Shown one piece after another: positions 8,740 through 17,461 of a stretch of DNA of 54,157 nt; position 1 is the stretch's first letter, and every line of letters starts with the position of its first letter. The notes beneath the pieces are model-generated. The model was not told the DNA's origin, ran no database searches, and saw only the letters and a program-made list of their open reading frames with translations. The stretch spans positions 1 through 54,157 of the forward strand of contig JBIKXS010000022.1 of assembly GCA_044355655.1 (NCBI GenBank), given 5' to 3'. The stretch comes from UBA3064 sp023258775. GTDB taxonomy: Bacteria; Pseudomonadota; Gammaproteobacteria; Burkholderiales; Burkholderiaceae_E. The position numbers and the translations under genes are program-made.

Positions 8740-9882
8740 ATGAGAAAAATTATCGCGGGCGCATTATTTGCGTTCACTACCGCAATCGTCCAACCGGTTT
8801 TGGCAGAGATCAACATCGGTGTGACGGTGTCAGCAACGGGCCCAGCCGCTTCGCTGGGGATTCCGGAAAAAAATACCGTGTCACTACTGCCTACAACAAT
8901 GGGTGGTCAAAAAGTCAATTATATCGTTCTGGATGATGCAACAAATCCGACCGAAGCCAATAAAAACGCAAAGCGACTTGTTGCTGAGCATAAGGTTGAT
9001 GCAATTATTGGCTCAACGACCACGCCAACCTCGCTTGCCGCGATTGAAGTCGGCGCTGAGTCTGGCACGCCCGTAATCACCATGGCCCCGATCCCACCGC
9101 AAACAGGCGATAAGCATGCTTGGTCTTTTGTGACGCCACAAGGGATCAACATCATGGCGGGCGCGCTCGTCGATGTGATGAAAACCGCAGGTGTGAAGAG
9201 CCTTGGGTTTATTGGTTTTGCTGACGCTTATGGTGAGGTATGGCTACAAGCCATGAAGGCGCCGCTTGCAAGTGCTGGCATCACCATGAATACAGTGGAG
9301 CGATTCCAGCGGACCGATACCTCGGTAACAGGGCAAACGCTCAAGCTGATGGCTGCAAATCCCGATGCTGTGCTGGTTGTTGGTTCCGGAACGCCTGCCG
9401 TGCTTCCCCAGGCAAGTTTGCGCGAGCGTGGCTACAAGGGTCGGATTTATCAAACCCATGGGGTTGCGAACCGAGACTTCTTACGAGTGGGTGGTAAAAA
9501 CGTGGAAGGTGCTGTATTTCCTGTTGGCCCAATGTTGCTTGCCGAAGAACTACCAGACAGTCACCCCAGTAAACGTGCTGCGCTGGATTATGTTAACGCT
9601 TATGAGAAAGTACACGGAAAGGATAGCCGCTCGACCTTTGGCGCACACGCTTGGGACGCAGCCCTGCTGCTGTCAAATGCAGTACCCCAAGCGCTCAAGA
9701 AGGCCAAGCCAGGCACGGCAGAGTTCAGGCGTGCCTTGCGCGATGCGATTGAAGCAACCAAAGAACTTCCCGCCTCACATGGTGTTTTCAACATGAGCGC
9801 AAGCGATCACAATGGTCTGGATCAGCGTTCGCGTGTGATGGTTCGGGTCGAAGGTGGTAATTGGAAACTACTGACACCTTAA
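8740..9882 (+). CDS. ABC transporter substrate-binding protein, branched-chain amino acid type (LivK-like)
   Basis: A 380-residue periplasmic binding protein of the Peripla_BP_6 family with a signal peptide ending near PVLAEI. The mature protein opens with INIGVTVSATGPAASLG, the usual start of LivK-type receptors. The ATG has a perfect Shine-Dalgarno AAGGAGG seven bases upstream. It is the first gene of an operon with a CoA ligase, LivH, LivM-LivG and LivF. This class binds branched-chain amino acids but is also used for aromatic acids, amides and urea. The ligase directly downstream favours an aromatic or fatty acid ligand; that is inference. Confidence 0.9.
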   Translation: MRKIIAGALFAFTTAIVQPVLAEINIGVTVSATGPAASLGIPEKNTVSLLPTTMGGQKVNYIVLDDATNPTEANKNAKRLVAEHKVDAIIGSTTTPTSLAAIEVGAESGTPVITMAPIPPQTGDKHAWSFVTPQGINIMAGALVDVMKTAGVKSLGFIGFADAYGEVWLQAMKAPLASAGITMNTVERFQRTDTSVTGQTLKLMAANPDAVLVVGSGTPAVLPQASLRERGYKGRIYQTHGVANRDFLRVGGKNVEGAVFPVGPMLLAEELPDSHPSKRAALDYVNAYEKVHGKDSRSTFGAHAWDAALLLSNAVPQALKKAKPGTAEFRRALRDAIEATKELPASHGVFNMSASDHNGLDQRSRVMVRVEGGNWKLLTP

Positions 9883-9889
9883 TCATTTG

Positions 9890-11800
9890 GTGAAGATTGT
9901 GAACCTGCGCCAAGAGGTAGATCACCCTGGGTTTGCGCCACCATTGTTGCGCATGGAAAGGCCTTCAGCCGATTGCGTTTTGCTGTCCTCTGGACATCGC
10001 CTGTTACCTTATTCACGCTGTGTTGGTGAGTGGCTGGAACACTGGGCATGCGTGAGTCCTGATCAGATTTTTCTCGCAGAACCTTTGGCTCGTCCGGGCG
10101 ACGGAAAGTCTAATTTGAAACCAAGGGCGTGGCGAAGCATTACTTATCGCGGGGCGCTTGACTGGGTTTACCGGCTTGGCGAAGCCTTAGTGCAGCGCGG
10201 ATTGAATGCTCAAAAGCCAATAGCGATTTTGTCAGAAAACAGCATCGATCATGCTTTGTTGTGCTTGGCAGCGATGCATGTTGGGGTTCCTGTTGCACCG
10301 GTTTCGGCTGCTTATTCACTGATGTCTAATGATTACGCCAAGCTGATCTACATTCTAAAACTGATAAAGCCTGGTCTCATTTACGTCAGTGATGGCGCGG
10401 TTTATGAGAAAGCACTGAATGCCGCATTGACCGAGCTTGCAGATCTGAACCCGACTGTTTTGGTCTCTCGGCATCCTAAGATTGCGTCTGGTGCTCATGA
10501 TGTTGAGCTGTTTGGGGATTGGGCGAAGATTGAGCCAGGCGAACGCGTGCGCCAGTCATTCATGAGTATAAGCTCGGACACAGTAGCAAAAATCCTCTTT
10601 ACGTCGGGATCCACTGGTCTGCCAAAAGGTGTTATCAACACGCAGCGGATGTTGTGCTCGAATCAACAAGCAATAAGTCAACTGTGGCCATTTCTCACGA
10701 CACGACCGCCGGTTATTGTGGACTGGTTGCCCTGGAGTCATACCTTTGGTGGCAACCACAACATGCATTTGATTCTTCGGCACGGAGGCACGCTTTATAT
10801 CGATCAGGGAAAACCGGCGCCCGGACTGATTGAGCAAACGGTTGAAAATCTCAAAGAGCTTGCGCCGACGCTTTACTTCAATGTTCCCCGCGGTTTCGAT
10901 CTTTTGTTGCCCTATTTAGAACAAGATGCCGATTTTCGGGCGCATTTTTTTTCAGAACTCGATCTTATTTTTTACGCTGCTGCAGCATTGCCTCAATCAT
11001 TATGGGATCGATTGCGCAGCTGCGCGAAATCGGTACATGGGCCACCGCCAGCGATGGTTTCCGCCTGGGGTTCAACAGAAACGGCGCCGCTTGCAACCTC
11101 AGTTCATTATCCGATCGATCAGCCAGGCATTATTGGATTGCCGGCGCCGGGTGTGACCGTCAAAATGCAAGCTACCGCTGGCAAGTGGGAACTGCTTGTC
11201 AAAGGGCCTAACGTCACGCCTGGTTATTTTGATGCGCCTGATTTAACAAGCCGGGCCTTCGACGATCAGGGTTTTTATCGTATCGGGGATGCTGGCCGCT
11301 TTTTTGACGCTGAGAGGCCAGAAAAAGGCTTAGTCTTTGATGGGCGAATTGCTGAGGACTTCAAGCTTAGTTCGGGTACATGGGTACATGTTGGTGCACT
11401 GAGAGTTCGGGTTATTGCCGAGGCTTCCCCCTTAATACAAGATTGCGTGATCACCGGTCATGATCGGCACGAAATCGGACTGTTGATTTTCCCTAATTGG
11501 GCCGCCTGCCGAAGTCTGTGTCCAGACTTCAGTGAGACCGTCGCCAACCAAACGGTAGTCGGTGATGCTCGGGTTCGAGAGGCGCTTAGGAGCCGTCTTG
11601 TCAAATTGGCGTCGGCGGGCACCGGAAGCTCGACCTATCCGACAAGGGCATTGTTATTGCTAGAGCCTGCATCGATCGACGCCAACGAAATGACTGATAA
11701 AGGCTATATCAACCAGCGTGCGGTGTTGGATCATCGGCGCGCGATCGTTGAGCGGCTGTATGCTGTCGAAAGCGATCCTGATGTAATTTTGTTGCGTTAA
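9890..11800 (+). CDS. AMP-dependent CoA ligase, feruloyl-CoA synthetase-like
   Basis: A 636-residue ANL-superfamily ligase. The phosphate loop FTSGSTGLPKGV starts at residue 237, and AWGSTETAPLATSVHY (from about residue 392) matches the adenine-binding segment typical of feruloyl-CoA synthetases. The length, over 600 residues, also fits that subgroup rather than shorter fatty-acyl ligases. The C-terminal segment lacks an obvious G-K-P lysine motif, as is common in this subgroup. The start is GTG 9890 (TTG 9887 also possible), only seven bases after the binding-protein stop. Its place between the binding protein and permease genes is notable: it suggests that the imported substrate is a hydroxycinnamate or similar acid trapped as its CoA thioester. 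Confidence 0.85.
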   Translation: MKIVNLRQEVDHPGFAPPLLRMERPSADCVLLSSGHRLLPYSRCVGEWLEHWACVSPDQIFLAEPLARPGDGKSNLKPRAWRSITYRGALDWVYRLGEALVQRGLNAQKPIAILSENSIDHALLCLAAMHVGVPVAPVSAAYSLMSNDYAKLIYILKLIKPGLIYVSDGAVYEKALNAALTELADLNPTVLVSRHPKIASGAHDVELFGDWAKIEPGERVRQSFMSISSDTVAKILFTSGSTGLPKGVINTQRMLCSNQQAISQLWPFLTTRPPVIVDWLPWSHTFGGNHNMHLILRHGGTLYIDQGKPAPGLIEQTVENLKELAPTLYFNVPRGFDLLLPYLEQDADFRAHFFSELDLIFYAAAALPQSLWDRLRSCAKSVHGPPPAMVSAWGSTETAPLATSVHYPIDQPGIIGLPAPGVTVKMQATAGKWELLVKGPNVTPGYFDAPDLTSRAFDDQGFYRIGDAGRFFDAERPEKGLVFDGRIAEDFKLSSGTWVHVGALRVRVIAEASPLIQDCVITGHDRHEIGLLIFPNWAACRSLCPDFSETVANQTVVGDARVREALRSRLVKLASAGTGSSTYPTRALLLLEPASIDANEMTDKGYINQRAVLDHRRAIVERLYAVESDPDVILLR

Positions 11801-11838
11801 TCAGCTCAACAAAGGGATTAGCTCACTCAAAGCCTTTC

Positions 11839-12897
11839 ATGAATCTGGATATTGTTTTACTTCTTGCACAAGACGGGCTCACCAATGGTGCGATTTACGC
11901 ACTGCTGGCGTTGGCTTTGGTTATGGTTTTTGCAGTCACCCGAGTTATTTTCGTCCCCCAGGGTGAATTCGTTGCCTTCGGTGCGCTCACCTTGGCATCA
12001 TTACAGGCCAATAAGTTTCCAGGTACCTTATGGCTTTTGCTGGCAGCCGGATTGATCTGTTTTTTTTTAGATTGGCGTTACCAGCGAAGACTAGGTGAGG
12101 GTCTGGTGCGGCGAATCCGCTGGCCATTTCTGTGGCAGCTGCTATTCCCGATTGCGTTGGTCCTCGCGTTCTGGTTTATGCAAGCCTCATCATTCAAGCT
12201 TTCAAGCCTACCCCTTTTCGCTCAACTGTTGCTTACACTGATGGTGGTTGTGCCGCTCGGCCCGATGATTTATCGGCTTGCGTTTCAACCGATGGCCCAA
12301 GCCCCAGTGCTGGTGCTTCTCATAGTTTCAGTAGCTGTGCATTTGGTTCTTGTAGGCATTGGTCTGGTTTTCTTTGGCGCAGAGGGGTCTCGGACGCCGC
12401 CTTTCAGTGAGGGAACATTCGGTTTTGCTGGCGTTCCTGTAAATGCGCAAACGCTATGGGTTTTAGGCACGAGCCTGTTATTGATGATCGGTTTAGGCTT
12501 GTTTTTTGAAAAAAGTCTATTTGGCAAAGCTTTACGAGCTACAGCGATTAATCAGACTGGTGCCCGCCTCATGGGGATAGCACCAGTGTTTGCGGGGCGA
12601 CTGGTTTTCCTTCTTGCGGCGCTCATCGGCACCTACTCTGGGATGTTAATCGGTCCTATAACGACAATTTATTACGACACGGGCTTTTTGATTGGACTGA
12701 AAGGCTTTGTAGGTGCGATCGTCGCAGGGCTTGCGAGTTACCCACTTGCTGTCGGTGGCGCCTTGCTGGTTGGATTACTTGAGGCTTACGCCTCGTTTTG
12801 GGCAAGTTCGTTCAAAGAAGTGATTGTTTTTTCCTTGATTATTCCTGTGTTGCTCTGGCGTTCACTTCGCCATCAGGGCTTACATGATGACGAATAA
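11839..12897 (+). CDS. livH: Branched-chain amino acid-type ABC transporter permease LivH
   Basis: A 352-residue inner-membrane permease of the LivH family. It starts with the family pattern DGLTNGAIYALLALALVMVF and has the late GAIVAGLASYPLAVGG segment that contacts the ATPase. It is longer than typical LivH (about 290-310 residues) because of an extra hydrophilic and hydrophobic stretch around residues 65-110, as seen in some betaproteobacterial homologues. Its end overlaps the start of the livM-livG fusion by 14 bp. It pairs with the LivM domain to form the channel. Confidence 0.9.
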   Translation: MNLDIVLLLAQDGLTNGAIYALLALALVMVFAVTRVIFVPQGEFVAFGALTLASLQANKFPGTLWLLLAAGLICFFLDWRYQRRLGEGLVRRIRWPFLWQLLFPIALVLAFWFMQASSFKLSSLPLFAQLLLTLMVVVPLGPMIYRLAFQPMAQAPVLVLLIVSVAVHLVLVGIGLVFFGAEGSRTPPFSEGTFGFAGVPVNAQTLWVLGTSLLLMIGLGLFFEKSLFGKALRATAINQTGARLMGIAPVFAGRLVFLLAALIGTYSGMLIGPITTIYYDTGFLIGLKGFVGAIVAGLASYPLAVGGALLVGLLEAYASFWASSFKEVIVFSLIIPVLLWRSLRHQGLHDDE

Positions 12898-14827
12898 TTC
12901 CTTGGGCGAGCAGTCTGAGTCCTTAACTCCGGCAAAAGGCAAAGCTGGGGCAGGGTCTTTGTCTTTGTCTTGGTCCAAGACAGTGGTTGTGATCGTTCTT
13001 TTGCTGATCTGGGTGTTCGCGCCCTGGGTACTCCCAGCCTATTACCTGACGATGGCTAATCATATTGGTATGGTGGCCCTGGTGGCTTTAGGTTTGGTCT
13101 TGATGACTGGTGTTGCGGGACTAACTTCATTCGGTCAGGCAGCCTTTGTGGGTCTCGGTGCTTACGTGAGTGCCGTCTTGTCGACTAAGTTTGGTTTATC
13201 GCCTTGGTTTGGATTGTTGGCGGTCATCTTCATGACCTTGGCCCTCGCTTTTGCGCTGGGTGCGATTACCTTAAGACTATCTGGCCATTATCTGCCATTA
13301 GGAACGATTGCCTGGGGACTGAGCCTGTATTTCATCTTCGGCAATATGGAATTCTTAGGCGGGCATACCGGTTTATCGTCGATTCCGCCGATTGAAATTT
13401 TTGGGATTAGTTTTAAATCCGCTTCATCGATCTACTATTTGATTTGGATTGTCCTTTTTGTAGCGATGCTGCTCACTGATAATTTGCTTCATTCACGCGA
13501 GGGTCGTGCGATACGAGCGCTTAAGGGCGGGGTGGTTGTCGCCGAATCAATGGGTGTTAATACAGCGCGATCGAAGATGATTGTCTTTTTGCTTGCTGCA
13601 GTTTATGCAGGTATTTCAGGTTGGATCTATGCGCACTATCAGCGTTTTGTGAATCCATCTCCTTTCTCACTGCATATCGGTATTGAATATTTGTTCATGG
13701 CGGTGCTTGGCGGTGCGGCCCAGGTTTGGGGGGCCTTACTTGGGGCAGGGGTCGTGACACTGCTCAAGGAGTGGTTACAGGATTTATTGCCGCGTTTTAT
13801 GGGCGCTTCAGGCAACTTTGAAAGTATTGTTTTTGGCTTGTTTTTGGTGCTTTTATTGCAACATTCCCCAAAGGGACTTTGGCCGCATGCTGAACGACTC
13901 TATCGCCGCATCATCGCTGCGTCGCGTTCAGCTTCCCCTGAGTCAAGATCAAGTGGCCTTGATACGAGAGCGGCTGGTGTTATTACAAGGTTCCCAGCGG
14001 GACTTGGGCATAGCAATTGGCCAGTTTCGGCGCTCCCTAAAAGGGCCCATCAATTAAGTGCGGATGCTGGCTATTTGCTCAGAGCTCAAGGCGTCGAGAA
14101 GCGATTTGGTGGTCTGATCGCTAATCAGGCAATTAGTTTAGAACTGAGGCAGGCCGAGATCCTCGCCCTTATTGGACCTAACGGGGCGGGGAAAAGTACC
14201 TTGTTTGACTTATTGACCGGTGTACAAACGCTTGATGCCGGCGAAATTTTTTTCTGTGGTCAGGCGATCCATGGTCAGACGGCGAGGCATATTGCAGAGC
14301 TTGGACTTTGTCGTAGTTTTCAACACGTTCGATTACTACCTGAGATGTCCGTTCTTGAAAATATTGCACTTGGTGCGCATCTCAGGGGTACTCAAGGACC
14401 CTTGCGTGCTGCCTTGCACTTGGAACGTCTCGAAGAACGTGAGCTAATGCGCGAGGCAGCAGAGCAGGCCCGTCGCGTGGGATTGGCAGATGTCCTGCAC
14501 TTACCAGCGGGCTCTCTGGCACTCGGTCAACAACGCACACTCGAGATTGCCAGAGCACTAGCTGCTGATCCGCTTGCATTACTGCTTGATGAGCCTGCTG
14601 CTGGATTGCGCTTTGGTGAGAAGCAGCAACTGGCTGATTTATTAAGGGCGCTACGTGCTGATGGGATTGGCGTCTTGCTGGTTGAACACGATATGGCATT
14701 TGTAATGGGTCTTGCCGATCGGGTTATTGTGATGGAGCATGGCGTTGTCATCGCTCAAGGTGAACCCGCCAAGATTCAGCAGGATCCGCGGGTGATCGAA
14801 GCCTACCTTGGCGTGGATCTGGAATGA
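12884..14827 (+). CDS. Fused LivM permease-LivG ATPase of a Liv-type ABC transporter
   Basis: A 647-residue two-domain protein. Residues about 30-330 are a LivM permease (GLTSFGQAAFVGLGAY and several membrane segments). Residues about 340-395 form a hydrophilic linker. Residues about 396-647 are a LivG ATPase with Walker A GPNGAGKST (431-439), a degenerate signature LALGQQR, and Walker B LLLDEPAAGL. Such fusions occur in Burkholderiales transporters. The ATG at 12884 lies inside the end of livH, and the stop overlaps the next gene in an ATGA, so translation is coupled. The ABC signature reads ALGQQR instead of SGGQ, which is common in LivG. It is the membrane and energy subunit of the transporter. 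Confidence 0.93.
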   Translation: MMTNNSLGEQSESLTPAKGKAGAGSLSLSWSKTVVVIVLLLIWVFAPWVLPAYYLTMANHIGMVALVALGLVLMTGVAGLTSFGQAAFVGLGAYVSAVLSTKFGLSPWFGLLAVIFMTLALAFALGAITLRLSGHYLPLGTIAWGLSLYFIFGNMEFLGGHTGLSSIPPIEIFGISFKSASSIYYLIWIVLFVAMLLTDNLLHSREGRAIRALKGGVVVAESMGVNTARSKMIVFLLAAVYAGISGWIYAHYQRFVNPSPFSLHIGIEYLFMAVLGGAAQVWGALLGAGVVTLLKEWLQDLLPRFMGASGNFESIVFGLFLVLLLQHSPKGLWPHAERLYRRIIAASRSASPESRSSGLDTRAAGVITRFPAGLGHSNWPVSALPKRAHQLSADAGYLLRAQGVEKRFGGLIANQAISLELRQAEILALIGPNGAGKSTLFDLLTGVQTLDAGEIFFCGQAIHGQTARHIAELGLCRSFQHVRLLPEMSVLENIALGAHLRGTQGPLRAALHLERLEERELMREAAEQARRVGLADVLHLPAGSLALGQQRTLEIARALAADPLALLLDEPAAGLRFGEKQQLADLLRALRADGIGVLLVEHDMAFVMGLADRVIVMEHGVVIAQGEPAKIQQDPRVIEAYLGVDLE

Positions 14828-15615
14828 GTACGGCTTTTCCAGCCATCGCTCAGGAACGTACCGGGTTTAATGTAAATCCGGAGCACGATGAACTGCTTAA
14901 GGTCGAGGAACTGCATGTTGCGTATGGGGAAGTCGAGGCGGTACAGGAGGTAAGCCTTTCGATGCGAAGAGGGCAGGTGCTCACTGTGATCGGCGCTAAT
15001 GGCGCTGGCAAGTCCACACTGTTACAAGCCCTGATAGGGCTGCTGGCTTACCGCGGGTCAATCAGTTTTGAGGGTCGATCGATTGATTCTGCTGATGTGG
15101 AGTCTAGGGTTCGCTTCGGCATGAACCTTGTGCCTGAAAAGCGAGAACTTTTTGTATCAATGAGCGTTGAAGATAACTTGATCCTGGGCGCATTTCACCG
15201 AAGAAGGCTGGGCGCTGCTGATCGTTTTGCGAGTCTTCAAGAAGTTTACAGACGGTTTCCCAGGCTTGAAGAACGAAAGCAGCAACTTGCCGGCACACTC
15301 TCTGGCGGCGAACGCCAAATGTTAGCAATGGGTCGTGCTTTGATGGGCCGGCCAAAGCTCTTATTGCTCGATGAGCCGAGCCTGGGGCTTGCGCCGCGGG
15401 TTGTCGCTGATGTGTTTCGCGTGATCCGGGATCTGAAACAAGCCGGTGTATCGATCCTACTTGTAGAGCAAAATGCTCGGGCAGCACTGCATGTTGCGGA
15501 CTACGCCTATGTTATGGAGACGGGTCGGGTTGTTCTAAAGGGAGAGGCCAAGCAACTTCTTAAGGATCAACGGCTAATGCAAAGCTATCTGGGCGCCGCG
15601 ACCTCTGAAGTTTGA
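14824..15615 (+). CDS. livF: Branched-chain amino acid-type ABC transporter ATP-binding protein LivF
   Basis: A 263-residue ABC ATPase. Walker A is GANGAGKST, the signature is LSGGERQMLAMG, and Walker B is LLLLDEPSLGLAP, followed by the switch-His region that in LivF reads LLVEQNARAAL. All are intact. It has about 20 extra N-terminal residues before the core beginning LLKVEELHVAYG, so an internal start is conceivable, but the ATGA overlap with the fusion gene supports the chosen ATG. It forms the second nucleotide-binding domain with the LivG half of the fusion and is the last gene of the operon. Confidence 0.92.
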   Translation: MSTAFPAIAQERTGFNVNPEHDELLKVEELHVAYGEVEAVQEVSLSMRRGQVLTVIGANGAGKSTLLQALIGLLAYRGSISFEGRSIDSADVESRVRFGMNLVPEKRELFVSMSVEDNLILGAFHRRRLGAADRFASLQEVYRRFPRLEERKQQLAGTLSGGERQMLAMGRALMGRPKLLLLDEPSLGLAPRVVADVFRVIRDLKQAGVSILLVEQNARAALHVADYAYVMETGRVVLKGEAKQLLKDQRLMQSYLGAATSEV

Positions 15616-15733
15616 AATAGGTTGATGCGCTGCAAAGTTTGGGTGGCACTGGGACGCTAAACACTGAATCAACTTAAGGCTGTGCCTAAGACAAGCCGTG
15701 AAGTTGCCCCAACTATGAAATAATCCGAACCAG

Positions 15734-15812
<79 letters not shown>

Positions 15813-15863
15813 TTCGTTCGGACGGTGGATGCCAAACGCCTCATTTCGTACTAGGATTTGCCT

Positions 15864-17420
15864 GTGCGCAATCTACTCTTCCTCATTTTTTTCCTACCCC
15901 TGATGGCTTGGGCGCAGTCGTCTATGCCACCTTGTCCTGAAACTGGGTTAAAGCAAAATTGCTTTGGGACCTTACTGTTCCCGGATGGTTCAACATATGT
16001 TGGTGAAATTTTCGGGGACCTTCGGCACGGGCAAGGAGTTGTCTACAAGAAAACCGGAGAAGTTTTCGTGTCGGGGGTATGGCGCGAGGATAACCTGCTA
16101 CATCAATACATCCTCAATAGAGAACATTTTCCATTCAAGTCACCTGCGCGGGTAGAGGGCGTATCTGCACCCCGGCCATCCCAAGTTCCGTCTTCACTAC
16201 CGCCTTGTGCATCCGCAGCAAACACTAGAGATTGGACTCAGTGCTTTGGTATCGTTGACCTTAATCATGGCGAAAAGTTTATCGGTGAATTTTTTGACGG
16301 CAAATGGCATGGAAAGGGCGTTTATACCTACATGCATGGAGGTCAATACGTCGGTGATTTTCGGGGGGGCGTGTTTAACGGCGAGGGTATAAACTACCAT
16401 GCCGATGGGCAGGTGTTCCGTTCAGGGCGCTGGCAAGAAGGGCGTCTTGTTCAGTCCTACAACCTGAACCCAAGCCAATTCCCGTTCAATCCCCCTTCTC
16501 AAGTTATATCCGCTCTACCAGTTGATCAAGGTAAAGTGGAACGTGACCGTCTGATGGCAGAAGTTGAAGCAGAACGTAACAAGCGTCAAGCATTAGAGGC
16601 CCGGCTCGCTAAGGCAAGTGAAAAGGAAATACAAGACTCAAACGTCAAAGAACGTGAACGTCAACAAGAGCAGGTTCCACAGAAACAACAGCAACCTCAA
16701 GCTGTGTTCAAGGATAAGCGACGGCAAGCACTTGTGATCGGTAATGACGCCTATCAATCAGTTCCAAAACTCCTTAATGCTCGTGCGGATGCAAGAGCTA
16801 TGGCTAAGCAGCTGGAGGCTACTGGCTTCAAAGTGACTTTGCAGTTTGATCTGACCGAACGAGCAATGAAGGATGCCTTGCGAACTTTTAGGACGAGTGT
16901 TGAAGGAGGCGATGAGGTGATCGTCTTTTTTGCTGGTCATGGCGTACAACTAGGTGCGGCCAATTATCTCCTACCCGTTGACATCCGCGGCGACTCCGAG
17001 GAGCAAGTCAAGGACGAAGCGATTCCGCTTCAACGAATTTTGGACGATCTCAGTGAAAGAAGGGCAAGATTCAGTCTAGCAATTGTCGACGCGTGTCGAG
17101 ATAACCCGTTTAAAGGATCAGGACGTGCCATAGGGGGGCGTGGCCTTGCACCCGCAGCAGCGGCATCGGGTCAGATGGTTATATTTTCAGCTGGTGCAGG
17201 GCAACAGGCTTTAGATCGACTCGGCGATAAAGACAAAGATCCAAATGGATTGTTCACTCGCATTTTCCTGAGAGAAATGGCAAAGCCCGGCTTGTCGATT
17301 GACCGTGTCATTCGCACTGTGCGAAACGAAGTTGTGCAAATGGCCAAAAGCGTTGGTCATGAGCAAGTCCCTGCGCTTTACGATCAGACGCTGGGTGAGT
17401 TTTACTTTATCCAGCGATAA
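15864..17420 (+). CDS. Exported caspase-like peptidase (C14) with MORN repeats
   Basis: A 518-residue protein. Residues 1-18 form a signal peptide ending in AWAQ. Residues about 36-65 and 130-185 carry MORN-type repeats (for example YVGEIFGDLRHGQG and FIGEFFDGKWHGKG), within an internally duplicated module. Residues about 225-282 are a charged and Gln-rich coiled coil. Residues 287-518 are a caspase fold: RQALVIGNDAY, catalytic His359 in FAGHG and Cys411 in DACRDNPF. The dyad is intact. GTG at 15864 is chosen because AGGA lies seven bases upstream; a TTG at 15858 is less likely. MORN repeats often bind lipids or proteins. Caspase-like enzymes cleave after Asp or, in bacteria, usually Arg/Lys. 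Role unknown; it sits beside a paralogue with Sel1 repeats. Confidence 0.85.
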   Translation: MRNLLFLIFFLPLMAWAQSSMPPCPETGLKQNCFGTLLFPDGSTYVGEIFGDLRHGQGVVYKKTGEVFVSGVWREDNLLHQYILNREHFPFKSPARVEGVSAPRPSQVPSSLPPCASAANTRDWTQCFGIVDLNHGEKFIGEFFDGKWHGKGVYTYMHGGQYVGDFRGGVFNGEGINYHADGQVFRSGRWQEGRLVQSYNLNPSQFPFNPPSQVISALPVDQGKVERDRLMAEVEAERNKRQALEARLAKASEKEIQDSNVKERERQQEQVPQKQQQPQAVFKDKRRQALVIGNDAYQSVPKLLNARADARAMAKQLEATGFKVTLQFDLTERAMKDALRTFRTSVEGGDEVIVFFAGHGVQLGAANYLLPVDIRGDSEEQVKDEAIPLQRILDDLSERRARFSLAIVDACRDNPFKGSGRAIGGRGLAPAAAASGQMVIFSAGAGQQALDRLGDKDKDPNGLFTRIFLREMAKPGLSIDRVIRTVRNEVVQMAKSVGHEQVPALYDQTLGEFYFIQR

Positions 17421-17461
17421 TCAGGCGGCAAGGCCGCATTTGTTTTTAGAGGAGAAATGCA

